Shown here piece by piece: positions 1-6,352 of a stretch of DNA of 11,385 bases; position 1 is the first letter of the stretch, and every line of letters begins with the position of its first letter. The position numbers and the translations under genes were made by a program. Under the pieces are notes generated by a model. The model ran no database searches. It had not been told where the DNA came from and saw nothing but the letters and a program-made list of their open reading frames with translations. The stretch is from an uncultured Collinsella sp. (GTDB taxonomy: Bacteria > Actinomycetota > Coriobacteriia > Coriobacteriales > Coriobacteriaceae). The stretch lies in contig UQMW01000054.1 in NCBI GenBank assembly GCA_900542275.1, positions 1 through 11,385 of the forward strand, read 5' to 3'.

Positions 1-58
1 CGACGCCATTGCGGCGGGCGATGGCGCGGCGAATGCTATCGAGGGGCGTTATGCTCAA
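1..58 (-). CDS. Unidentified protein, N-terminal fragment (TTG start)
   Basis: Only the first 19 codons are inside the window; they read MSITPLDSIRRAIARRNGV and the gene continues past the left edge. I chose the TTG at 58-56 because an AGAAAGGA ribosome binding site lies at 73-66, seven bases upstream, and the reading frame stays open to the edge. A TATACT -10 box at 93-88 on this strand fits a short leader. The gene is divergent from the lactate permease and shares about 180 bases of control region with it. Regulators or lactate-using enzymes are common in that position, but nothing in 19 residues identifies a family and I do not assign one. Confidence 0.6.
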   Translation of the reverse strand, partial: MSITPLDSIRRAIARRNGV

Positions 59-87
59 AGCAGGGTCCTTTCTATTGCTGCGCTCTA

Positions 88-93
88 GTATAG
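88..93 (-). promoter_or_regulatory. Candidate -10 box of the left-edge gene
   Basis: TATACT on the minus strand matches the TATAAT consensus at five of six positions and lies about 30 bases upstream of the TTG start. I found no convincing -35 box 16-18 bases further upstream, so this promoter may depend on an activator or use a poor -35. Confidence 0.4.
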
Positions 94-117
94 ACGCGAC
101 GGTGTTCGCTCGTGTTT

Positions 118-134
118 TTGAACGAATTGTTCAA
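118..134. promoter_or_regulatory. Palindromic operator candidate between divergent genes
   Basis: TTGAAC GAATT GTTCAA is an inverted repeat with perfect six-base arms and a five-base centre. It lies between the left-edge gene and the lactate permease, about 106 bases before the permease ATG and about 25 bases upstream of the minus-strand -10 box. The spacing suits a dimeric repressor or activator acting on either or both genes. A weak plus-strand -10 (TGTAAT, 152-157) follows it. The protein that binds here is unknown. Confidence 0.45.
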
Positions 135-239
135 TATTTTCGGCAGGCGGCTGTAATTTGTCGGTAAGTGTGCGGTATCCTGTTGAAGTTTTGTGACACC
201 CCCCGATGCCGCCCACGCGGCACCAAGGAGCTTCTACCT

Positions 240-1811
240 ATGGACGTCGCCGCATTCTTACTGGCTCTTGTGCCGATTATTTGGCTGGTCGTGATGCTGC
301 TGTGCTTTAAATGGCCAGCTTGGAAGGCCGCTATCGGATCGTTTGTCCTTTCGTGCGTGCTTGCCTTCGCATGGTGGCACCTGCCGGCAGCGCAGATCAC
401 GACCGCCTCGCTTGAAGGCTTTTTGATGGCTCTGTGGCCCATCGTCCTGGTGATCATCGCCGCGGTATTCACGTATAACCTGTGCGTTCGCACGGGCGCC
501 ATGGACGTGATCGGCAGCATGATCACCTCCATCAGCAGCGACCGCCGTCTGCTGGCGCTGCTCGTGGCCTGGTGCTTCGGTGGTTTTATGGAGGGCATGG
601 CCGGTTTTGGCACTGCCGTCGCCATTCCTGCCGGCATGCTCGCGGGCCTGGGTTTTGAGGCCGTGCCCGCCGTGCTCATCTGCCTGCTGGCCAACGGCGT
701 ACCCACACCCTACGGCTCCATCGGCATCCCCACGGTGTCCGTTGCCGACTTGGTGGGTCTGGATTCCCTGCACCTGGCGACCGTTCAGCTGGTGCAGTTG
801 GCGCCTTTCTTTGTGATGATGCCGCTGTTTATCGTACTGGTTGCTGGTCGTGTTGCCGAGGACCAGGGCAACGTTGCAGGCGTTGCCGAGCGCCTACGTG
901 GCGCGGCGGGCATCGCCGTGCTCTCCGGCGTGTCCTTTGCCGGTGCGGCTCTGGTCGTTGCTAGGTTTGTGGGTCCCGAGCTTGCCGTCGTCGTCGGTTC
1001 TATCGTTTCGCTCGGGCTGACAGCTGCGCTTGCTATGCGTGCCGAGAAGTCGGGGCATCTGGACGCACGCTTTCACATGAATATCGAGGCCGGCGAACAG
1101 CTCACCGTTAAGTCGGCGCTTTCTGCCTGGTCGTGCTTCATCCTGATTTTTGTTCTGCTGCTGGGTACGTCCAACCTGGTGCCCGTTGTACATGCCGCGC
1201 TCGCGCCGTTTGCGAGTCACGTGCAGGTATATTGCGGCGAGAACCCCGGTACGCTTACGTTTTCGTGGATCAACACGCCGGGTGTTTGGATTTTCCTGGC
1301 TGCGTTTGTCGGCGGTGCCATTCAGGGCGCTTCGCCGCGCTTGATGGGCGAGGTGCTGGCCGCGACTGTCAAGCAGATGATGCCGACGGTCATTACCATG
1401 CTTTCGGTGCTGGGCTGCGCCAAGGTGATGGGCTATGCGGGCATGATCTCGTCGATCAGCGCGTTCTGTATCGCCGTCGCCGGTAGTTTGTACCCGATTC
1501 TGGCCCCGTGGATCGGTGCCGTCGGTGCGTTCGTGACCGGTTCGGGCACGTCGTCGGGCATGCTGTTCGGTCCCATCCAGAGCCAGGCGGCTACGGCGCT
1601 GGGCGTGAGTGACTACTGGATGGTCGCGCTGAACGCCCTGGGTGTCGCCGCCGGCAAGATGATCTCGCCGCAGACGCTCGCCATTGGTCTTGCCGCCGTA
1701 CGCGTGCGCGGCAAGGACGCCGAACTCCTGAGCGCCGTGCTGCCCTACGCCGCCGGCATGCTGGTCCTCATGAGCGCCATCGCCATGCTCGGACAAGGCC
1801 TGCCACTATAG
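240..1811 (+). CDS. lctP: L-lactate (glycolate) permease, LctP family
   Basis: This 523-residue protein is almost entirely hydrophobic, with roughly a dozen membrane segments, as expected for the LctP family of proton-coupled lactate/glycolate importers (usual length about 530-550). Recognisable stretches are FGGFMEGMAGFGTAVAIP near residues 113-130, ANGVPTPYGSIG near 151-162, GSGTSSGMLFGP near 435-446 and ISPQTLAIG near 475-485. The start is ATG 240 because AAGGAG at 225-230 precedes it by nine bases and the membrane helix begins at once; an in-frame start at 168 has no such site and would add 24 non-hydrophobic residues. In the membrane it would import lactate, or run in the export direction in a fermenter. 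The gene is divergent from the left-edge gene and ends in a large palindrome. The family is secure; the exact substrate (L-, D-lactate or glycolate) cannot be read from sequence. Confidence 0.93.
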   Translation: MDVAAFLLALVPIIWLVVMLLCFKWPAWKAAIGSFVLSCVLAFAWWHLPAAQITTASLEGFLMALWPIVLVIIAAVFTYNLCVRTGAMDVIGSMITSISSDRRLLALLVAWCFGGFMEGMAGFGTAVAIPAGMLAGLGFEAVPAVLICLLANGVPTPYGSIGIPTVSVADLVGLDSLHLATVQLVQLAPFFVMMPLFIVLVAGRVAEDQGNVAGVAERLRGAAGIAVLSGVSFAGAALVVARFVGPELAVVVGSIVSLGLTAALAMRAEKSGHLDARFHMNIEAGEQLTVKSALSAWSCFILIFVLLLGTSNLVPVVHAALAPFASHVQVYCGENPGTLTFSWINTPGVWIFLAAFVGGAIQGASPRLMGEVLAATVKQMMPTVITMLSVLGCAKVMGYAGMISSISAFCIAVAGSLYPILAPWIGAVGAFVTGSGTSSGMLFGPIQSQAATALGVSDYWMVALNALGVAAGKMISPQTLAIGLAAVRVRGKDAELLSAVLPYAAGMLVLMSAIAMLGQGLPL

Positions 1812-1870
1812 TCGGCACTTAGGGACGTTCCTTATGTGCCGGCACTTTGGGAACGTCCCTAAGTGCCGGC
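1811..1870. repeat. 60-base nested palindrome at the lctP stop codon
   Basis: Two 21-base arms (1811-1831 and 1850-1870) are complementary at 20 of 21 positions. Between them sits a second perfect palindrome, GTGCCGGCAC (1836-1845), with four bases on each side. The element begins on the last base of the permease stop codon. No U-rich tract follows either end, so it is not a textbook intrinsic terminator. It could act as an mRNA 3'-end stabiliser, a protein site or a REP-type mobile repeat. A degraded hairpin of similar vocabulary (GGGGACACTCCTTGAA against TTCAAGAACGTCTCC) follows at about 1875-1913. Confidence 0.75.
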
Positions 1871-1972
1871 ATTCGGGGACACTCCTTGAATGTTGCCTGT
1901 TCAAGAACGTCTCCAATGACTAGGCCGCTTGCGTGCGATTTTTGACCGTTGGGCGGGCGCTTCGCCGTTGCC

Positions 1973-1988
1973 GCAAAAACGTTTTTGC
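1973..1988. promoter_or_regulatory. Perfect 16-base palindrome upstream of pckA
   Basis: GCAAAAACGTTTTTGC is perfectly symmetric with a central CG, the usual symmetry of LacI-family operators. It does not fit the CcpA cre consensus (TG..A..CG....CA) at the outer positions. It lies 75-90 bases before the pckA ATG. The regulator is unknown; control of PEP carboxykinase by carbon source would be the natural reading. Confidence 0.5.
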
Positions 1989-2005
1989 ATATCGGGTACA
2001 ACGAG

Positions 2006-2021
2006 CTTTACGTGAGTAAAG
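2006..2021. promoter_or_regulatory. Second inverted repeat in the pckA leader
   Basis: CTTTAC GTGA GTAAAG has perfect six-base arms and a four-base centre, and begins 18 bases after the end of the GCAAAAACGTTTTTGC palindrome. It could be another operator or a small RNA hairpin in the leader. I could not fix a convincing -35/-10 pair relative to either palindrome. Confidence 0.4.
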
Positions 2022-2062
2022 TGCGCGTCGCGTCCACGTGTCGCGTTTTTAAAGGAGGCCCC

Positions 2063-3733
2063 ATGCCTGGTGTTACCCCTGCAGATGTTTTGTCCAACTT
2101 TGGTATTACGCTGGTCGAAGATCCCGCCGAGAATCAGCCCCGTCTGCTGGTCGATCTACCCGCCGCGGAGCTCGTCGAGCACGCTATCCGCCGCGAAGAA
2201 GGCCGCATGGCATCCAACGGCGCGCTGGTGATCGAGACGGGGGAGCGTACCGGCCGTTCCCCCAATGACCGCTTTATCGTCGACACCCCCGATGTCCACG
2301 ACAAAATTGCCTGGGGCGCCGTCAACCGCCCGCTGTCCGTCGAGAGCTATGAGGCCATCAAGGCCGGCATCGTCGACTATCTCAACGAGCGCGACGTGTT
2401 CGTCACCCGCGGCATGGCGGGCGCCGACCGCAACCACACGCGTCGCCTGCTCGTTGCCTGCGAGCGTGCCAGCCAGGCACTCTTTATTAAGCAGATGCTC
2501 GCCCGCCCGCTCGCCCGCGAAATCGCGCGCACCGGCGAGCCCGACTTCTGCGTGCTCGCAGCGCCCGGTTACCAGTGCGACCCTGCCATCAAGGGCCTCA
2601 ACTCCAGCGCCGCCGTGGTCATCAATTTCCAGGAACGCGTGATTCTGGTCGCCGGCACCGGCTACTCCGGCGAGATTAAAAAGTCGATCTTTAGCGTTAT
2701 GAATTATTTGCTGCCCGTCGAGGACGACGTGCTGCCCATGCACTGCTCGGCTAGCATGGATCCCGTCACGCATGAGACCGCCGTGTTCTTTGGCCTGTCG
2801 GGCACCGGCAAGACCACGCTTTCGGCCAACCCCACGCGCCTGCTGATCGGCGACGACGAGCACGGTTGGTCCGATATGGGCATCTTTAACATCGAGGGCG
2901 GCTGCTACGCCAAGTGCGAGGGCCTGGACGCGTTCCACGAGCCTGAGATCTTCAACGCCGTCCGTTTTGGCGCCATTTGCGAAAACGTGGTGCTCGACGA
3001 GAATCGCAAGCCCAACTACGATGACGTCTCGATCACGCATAACACGCGCGTGGCCTATCCCGTTGAGCATATCCCCAACGCGTGGACCAAGGGCATGGGC
3101 ACCACTCCGAGCGTCGTGCTGTTTTTGACCTGCGACGCCTTTGGTGTGTTGCCGCCCATCTCACGCCTGACGGCCGATGTCGCCATGTACCACTTTGTGA
3201 CGGGCTTCACCGCCAAGATCCCCGGCACCGAGGTCGGCGTCACCGAGCCCACGCCCACGTTCTCTTCGCTGTTCGGCGAGCCGTTTATGCCACTCGACCC
3301 CATGGTTTACGCCAAGATGCTCGGCGAGCGCATTGCCGACGGCCGCACGCGTGTGTACCTGGTCAACACCGGCTGGATCGGCGGCGGCTACGGCGTGGGT
3401 CATCGCATCGAGCTTGCCTACACGCGCGCCCTGGTGGCCCGCGCCCTCGACGGTACCATCGAGGACAGCGAGTTCTTGCACGACGATATTTTTAACGTCG
3501 ACATTCCCACCACGTGCCACGGTGTGCCCGACGGCATTCTGGTGCCGCGCCAGTACTGGCAGAGCACCGCGCGCTACGACGAGGCAGCGCACAACCTGGC
3601 GGTGATGTTCGAGGAGAACTTCGAGAAGAAGTACTCGCACCTGCCCGAGTCCGTCAAGGCCGCCGGTCCGCACGCTCAAGTACACGCCGACGCCCGTCAT
3701 CGCGGCCGCGGGCTGCTGGGACTTCGCCACTAG
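2063..3733 (+). CDS. pckA: Phosphoenolpyruvate carboxykinase (ATP)
   Basis: The cytoplasmic enzyme interconverts oxaloacetate + ATP and PEP + CO2 + ADP; in fermenting anaerobes it often runs towards oxaloacetate with ATP gain. All hallmark motifs of the ATP-type family are present: GRSPNDRF (64-71), the GTGYSGEIKK region (198-207), the P-loop GLSGTGKTTLSAN (244-256), the metal-site GDDEHGW (263-269), FNIEGGCYAK (275-284), DDVSITHNTRVAYP (320-333) and GWIGGGYGVGHR (437-448). The start ATG 2063 is set by AAAGGAGG at 2051-2058; upstream in-frame sequence to 1949 lacks a site. Length is 556 residues against about 525-540 usually. The excess is a Gly/Arg/His-rich tail after AAGP (533-536), where relatives normally stop. 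Two palindromes lie upstream and a terminator hairpin 19 bases downstream. Confidence 0.97.
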   Translation: MPGVTPADVLSNFGITLVEDPAENQPRLLVDLPAAELVEHAIRREEGRMASNGALVIETGERTGRSPNDRFIVDTPDVHDKIAWGAVNRPLSVESYEAIKAGIVDYLNERDVFVTRGMAGADRNHTRRLLVACERASQALFIKQMLARPLAREIARTGEPDFCVLAAPGYQCDPAIKGLNSSAAVVINFQERVILVAGTGYSGEIKKSIFSVMNYLLPVEDDVLPMHCSASMDPVTHETAVFFGLSGTGKTTLSANPTRLLIGDDEHGWSDMGIFNIEGGCYAKCEGLDAFHEPEIFNAVRFGAICENVVLDENRKPNYDDVSITHNTRVAYPVEHIPNAWTKGMGTTPSVVLFLTCDAFGVLPPISRLTADVAMYHFVTGFTAKIPGTEVGVTEPTPTFSSLFGEPFMPLDPMVYAKMLGERIADGRTRVYLVNTGWIGGGYGVGHRIELAYTRALVARALDGTIEDSEFLHDDIFNVDIPTTCHGVPDGILVPRQYWQSTARYDEAAHNLAVMFEENFEKKYSHLPESVKAAGPHAQVHADARHRGRGLLGLRH

Positions 3734-3752
3734 CTTCGCTGTGAGTCCATAT

Positions 3753-3789
3753 CCACCACAAAGGGGACAGGCGCCTTTGTGGTGGTTTT
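3753..3789 (+). terminator. Terminator hairpin after pckA (repeat copy R1, inverted loop)
   Basis: CCACCACAAAGG (3753-3764) pairs perfectly with CCTTTGTGGTGG (3774-3785), with a nine-base loop and TTTT after it. The loop GGACAGGCG is the reverse complement of the loop in copy R4 (CGCCTGTCC), so this copy lies in the opposite orientation to the other three. It starts 19 bases after the pckA stop. Confidence 0.8.
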
Positions 3790-3816
3790 GCTCGCGTGGA
3801 TGGCTCGGGTTACAAT
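3788..3816 (+). promoter_or_regulatory. Candidate promoter for the B3/4-domain gene leader
   Basis: TTGCTC (3788-3793) and TACAAT (3811-3816) are separated by 17 bases. The -10 box matches five of six consensus positions and the -35 box three or four. It lies just after the pckA terminator. Transcription would begin near 3823, giving a leader of about 138 bases before the next gene. Confidence 0.5.
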
Positions 3817-3830
3817 ACGCCTGACATATC

Positions 3831-3940
3831 GTCCCCTTCTCCGGATGGGGACAGCGTAAGCGCTCTTGTGGCGGCACCGTAGGACTTTGAAGGTGGCCGT
3901 TGTAAGGGCGCTTTTTGTTTAGGCGCCCTCACTCGGGCGC
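3831..3940 (+). promoter_or_regulatory. Structured leader: possible attenuator or independent small RNA
   Basis: Three structural parts can be read. First, GTCCCC (3831-3836) pairs with GGGGAC (3847-3852). Second, AGCGCTCTTGT (3859-3869) pairs with GTAAGGGCGCT (3902-3912) through 11 pairs including wobbles, with an inner CGGC.ACC/GGT.GCCG stem, and TTTTTGTTT (3912-3920) follows. That is a good intrinsic terminator. Third, the GGGCGC of its 3' arm can instead pair with GCGCCC (3923-3928) across the U tract, and that GCGCCC can also pair with GGGCGC at 3935-3940. This gives mutually exclusive 1:2 + 3:4 versus 2:3 folds, the layout of a transcription attenuator. No T-box or known riboswitch signature was recognised. 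Confidence 0.45.
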
Positions 3941-3960
3941 GCACAATGAAGGGAGAGCGT

Positions 3961-4680
3961 ATGAAGAGCTTTATTGCCGAGGATTCATTCTGGGAACTAT
4001 TTCCGCAGGCGGCTATCGGCGTTGTGGTCGTAAAGGGCATGAAGCCCGCGGCTCAGATTCCCCAGGAGGACGTGGATGCGATCGCCGCGCTGCTTGACCG
4101 CGCCAACATCGATGCGGAGCGCCACCTGACTAGCGATACCATCAGCGAGAACGCGCCGGTCAAGGCATGGCGCGACGCGTACCGTCTGTTCAAGACTAAA
4201 AAGGGCGCCCGCTGCTCGATCGAGAACTTGCTCAAGCGCGTGCTTAAGGGCAAGCCTGTGGGCCACATTACGCCCGCGGTGGACATCTACAACACGGTGT
4301 CGCTGACCTATGCGCTGCCCGTGGGAGGCGAGGACCTACATGCTATTGAGGGCGATCTGCGGTTGGCGGTGACCGACGGTGGCGATGCGTTTCTGCCGCT
4401 TGGCGAGGAGACAGGTGACCCGACGCTTCCCGGCGAGCTCGCCTACATCGATGATGCGGGCGCCGTGTGCCGCTGCTGGAACTGGCGCGACGGCGTTCGA
4501 ACGGCCCTGTCCGACGATTCGACCGACGCGTTCCTGGCGATTGAGTGCGTGGAGCCCGAGCGAATGGAGGACTGCCAGGCCGCCATCGACCGTCTTGCCG
4601 ATCTGCTCGAGCGGTATTTGGGGGCGACGGTTGTCGTTAAGACGCTTGTGACCCGCGACAATCCCTGTGTGGACCTGTAG
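3961..4680 (+). CDS. B3/4-domain protein (free-standing PheT-type tRNA-binding/editing domain)
   Basis: This 239-residue protein matches my memory of the free-standing B3/B4 domain family (COG3382 type), related to the editing module of the phenylalanyl-tRNA synthetase beta subunit. Supporting stretches are WRDAYRLFKTKKGARCSIENLLKRV (70-94), ITPAVDIYNTVSLTYALPVGG (103-123), GEL followed by CRCWNWRDGVRT (158-181) and a C-terminal helix with LGATVVVKTLV. In PheT this domain removes tyrosine from mischarged tRNA-Phe; whether stand-alone members edit tRNA or free aminoacyl species is not established here. No synthetase domains are attached. The start is ATG 3961, five bases after AAGGGAG (3949-3955); the in-frame ATG at 3946 lacks a site. 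It has its own candidate promoter, a structured leader and a terminator, so it is probably monocistronic. Confidence 0.85.
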   Translation: MKSFIAEDSFWELFPQAAIGVVVVKGMKPAAQIPQEDVDAIAALLDRANIDAERHLTSDTISENAPVKAWRDAYRLFKTKKGARCSIENLLKRVLKGKPVGHITPAVDIYNTVSLTYALPVGGEDLHAIEGDLRLAVTDGGDAFLPLGEETGDPTLPGELAYIDDAGAVCRCWNWRDGVRTALSDDSTDAFLAIECVEPERMEDCQAAIDRLADLLERYLGATVVVKTLVTRDNPCVDL

Positions 4681-4705
4681 CGGCGCCTAGAACCTATTGA
4701 TGCCC

Positions 4706-4745
4706 AAAACCACCACAAAGGTACCTGTCCTTTGTGGTGGTTTTT
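4706..4745 (+). terminator. Terminator hairpin after the B3/4 gene (copy R2)
   Basis: AAAACCACCACAAAGG (4706-4721) pairs with CCTTTGTGGTGGTTTT (4729-4744); the loop is TACCTGT and five T's follow the G-rich arm. The A run on the left makes it usable in both directions. It starts 25 bases after the stop codon. Confidence 0.88.
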
Positions 4746-4747
4746 AT

Positions 4748-4830
4748 GTTGATGGGTCAACAAATAGGTCGTGCAGGGCTGGCGGCCGCTGGGTACGGTT
4801 AAGATGTTTACCCATAAGCATTATGCAAGC
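4748..4830. promoter_or_regulatory. Control region of the MarR gene with short palindromes
   Basis: Two small inverted repeats lie before the MarR start: GTTGA TGGG TCAAC (4748-4761) and GCATTATGC (4818-4826), the latter 22 bases before the ATG. MarR proteins usually bind short palindromes near their own promoter, so either could be an autoregulatory site. No confident -35/-10 pair was found. The repeats are short enough to occur by chance. Confidence 0.3.
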
Positions 4831-4848
4831 GAAAGGCGGTCGTCTCTC

Positions 4849-5298
4849 ATGCAGCAGAACGACGAGACACGTTTCGAGGACTTTGTCGGACTGATCAGCG
4901 GGCTCTACAAGGAGATTCAGCGCATTAAGACATCCGAGGGCGCAAGGCTGGGCCTCAAGGGCTCCGACGTTATGTGCCTTTACTATCTTGAGCGCAGCAA
5001 GGACGGCCTGACTGGTGCTGACCTGGCTCGCATGGCAGGCGTGACCCGCGCCGCCGTCTCGCGTACGCTCGCGCATCTGGAGGAGGGCGGCTACGTCGAG
5101 GTCGACGATTCGGGCGATGCCGCCGTTAAGTATCGTGCTCCGGTGCGCCTGACCGCTCTGGGTGGCGAGAGCATGAGCGAGGCCGACCGCATCATCCACG
5201 AAGTGCTCGATACCACCGGTAAGGCTATGGGTGTGGAGCAGCGCGAGCAGATGTATGCGTCGCTGCGCACGATTCTCAACACCCTGCGCGAGCTGTAG
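4849..5298 (+). CDS. MarR-family transcriptional regulator
   Basis: The 149-residue protein has the size and layout of a MarR dimeric repressor. It has an N-terminal helix region (FEDFVGLISGLYKEIQRIK), a winged helix-turn-helix with LTGADLARMAGVTRAAVSRTLAHLEEGGYVEV (54-85), a wing containing DDSGDAAVKYRAPVRLTALG (86-105), and C-terminal dimerisation helices. The start is ATG 4849 because GAAAGGCGG (4831-4839) precedes it and family members rarely have the 26 extra residues the longer frame would add. The gene is bounded on the left by terminator R2. No terminator separates it from the DegV gene 119 bases downstream, so the two may be co-transcribed. FabT, a MarR member in other Gram-positive bacteria, controls fatty-acid synthesis; a related role here is only a context guess. 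The ligand is unknown. Confidence 0.88.
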   Translation: MQQNDETRFEDFVGLISGLYKEIQRIKTSEGARLGLKGSDVMCLYYLERSKDGLTGADLARMAGVTRAAVSRTLAHLEEGGYVEVDDSGDAAVKYRAPVRLTALGGESMSEADRIIHEVLDTTGKAMGVEQREQMYASLRTILNTLREL

Positions 5299-5417
5299 GG
5301 CCGCCAAGGCTTTTGCTTCCAATTAACAACTGCATAGTCCTGTTTGAGTGCGTATACCGTGCCGGGGCCTTGCTGTCAAAATTCCCTGCGCGGGACCTGC
5401 GCAAGAAAGGATTCGCT

Positions 5418-6272
5418 ATGTCCGTCCGCATTATTACCGATTCCGCAAGCGATATGTCGCCGGCCGAGCACCCGGCACTGGCCGTTTTGCCGCTGTCCGT
5501 CGCCTTTGGCACCGATGTGTACATGGATGGCATCGATATCGATCACCAACGCTTTTACGAGATGCTCGTGGAGCGCGATGAGCTGCCCAAGACCGGCCAG
5601 GTCAACCCGTACGCGTTTTCGCAGGCGATTGCCAAGGTTCGTGAAGCCGGCGATGAGGCTGTGATTATTACCGTGGGCGATAAGCTATCAGGCACCAATC
5701 AGAGTGCCCGTACCGCACTTGCCGAGGCGCCAGGTGGCGACGTGTTCGTGGTAGACAGCAACAACGTCACCCTGGGCGAGCGCGTCCTGGTCGAGTATGC
5801 GCTGCGCTTGGTGGACGAGGGCCGCAGTGCATCTCAGATCGCGGCGGCTGTCGAGGCCGTGCGCGACCGTGTGGTGGTTATCGGCCTGCTCGAGACGCTG
5901 GAGTACCTGGTGCGCGGCGGTCGTCTGTCTGCTGCGGCCGGCGCCGTGGGCACGCTGCTCAACGTGAAGCCCGTGGTGGCTGTCGAGGACGGTCTGATCG
6001 TGCAGCTGGGCAAGGCGCGCGGTTCCAAGAACGGCCGCAACCTGCTGAACCAAAAGGTCGAAAAGGCGGGCGGCATCGACTTTTCCATGCCGCTGGCGCT
6101 CGGCTATACGGGTCTTTCGGATGCGGTGCTCAAGAAGTATATCGAGGACAGCGCGGCACTGTGGGCTGGTCACACCGAGGGCGAACTGCCCGTTCACACC
6201 ATCGGCGCCACCATCGGAACCCACGTTGGCCCCGGCGCCGTGGCAGTAGCCTTCTTCCAGCCCGCCAACTAA
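5418..6272 (+). CDS. DegV family fatty-acid-binding protein (FakB-like)
   Basis: This 284-residue protein carries the full DegV pattern: IITDSASDM (5-13), LPKTGQVNP (56-64), LSGTNQSA (90-97), VVDSNNVTLG (111-120), LEYLVRGGRLS (161-171) and TIGATIGTHVGPGAVAVAFF (261-280). FakB-type members hold a fatty acid so the FakA kinase can phosphorylate it for membrane lipid synthesis. The Ser of LSGT and the His of the C-terminal HVGPGA loop, both linked to head-group binding in the family, are present. The usual PKTSQ motif reads PKTGQ here. No FakA-like kinase gene is in the window. The start is ATG 5418 with AAGAAAGGA at 5403-5411; an upstream in-frame extension to 5313 lacks a site. A perfect 18-base-pair hairpin follows the stop by nine bases. 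Confidence 0.93.
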   Translation: MSVRIITDSASDMSPAEHPALAVLPLSVAFGTDVYMDGIDIDHQRFYEMLVERDELPKTGQVNPYAFSQAIAKVREAGDEAVIITVGDKLSGTNQSARTALAEAPGGDVFVVDSNNVTLGERVLVEYALRLVDEGRSASQIAAAVEAVRDRVVVIGLLETLEYLVRGGRLSAAAGAVGTLLNVKPVVAVEDGLIVQLGKARGSKNGRNLLNQKVEKAGGIDFSMPLALGYTGLSDAVLKKYIEDSAALWAGHTEGELPVHTIGATIGTHVGPGAVAVAFFQPAN

Positions 6273-6281
6273 CCGACCTGC

Positions 6282-6331
6282 CATAAACCATCACAAAGGT
6301 GCCTGTCCCCTTTGTGATGGTTTATGCTTTT
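6282..6331 (+). terminator. Terminator hairpin after the DegV gene (copy R3, covarying arm)
   Basis: CATAAACCATCACAAAGG (6282-6299) pairs perfectly over 18 bases with 6309-6326; the loop is TGCCTGTCC and CTTTT follows. Compared with the other copies, CCACCAC has become CCATCAC and its partner GTGGTGG has become GTGATGG, so a base pair changed on both sides and pairing was kept. Confidence 0.85.
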
Positions 6332-6352
6332 CCGGGTGGAAGGGAGCGAGCA

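Noticed and set aside
168..239. Upstream start for the lactate permease
   Set aside because: No ribosome binding site at 168 and the extra residues are not membrane-like; AAGGAG at 225-230 supports ATG 240.
894..1796. Long minus-strand open frame (300 codons) opposite lctP
   Set aside because: Composition is Arg/His/Gln-rich with no domain; it is the complement of a clear membrane-protein gene.
1973..1988. CcpA cre site before pckA
   Set aside because: The central CG and symmetry fit, but the outer TG/CA positions of the cre consensus are absent, so I list it only as an unassigned palindrome.
1949..2062. Longer N-terminus for PEP carboxykinase
   Set aside because: It would run through both palindromes and ignore the strong AAAGGAGG site before ATG 2063; the 38 residues do not look like the family.
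2156..3070. Long minus-strand open frame (304 codons) opposite pckA
   Set aside because: It lies wholly inside a certain gene, reflects GC-rich codon bias on the complementary strand, and has no recognisable family or ribosome site.
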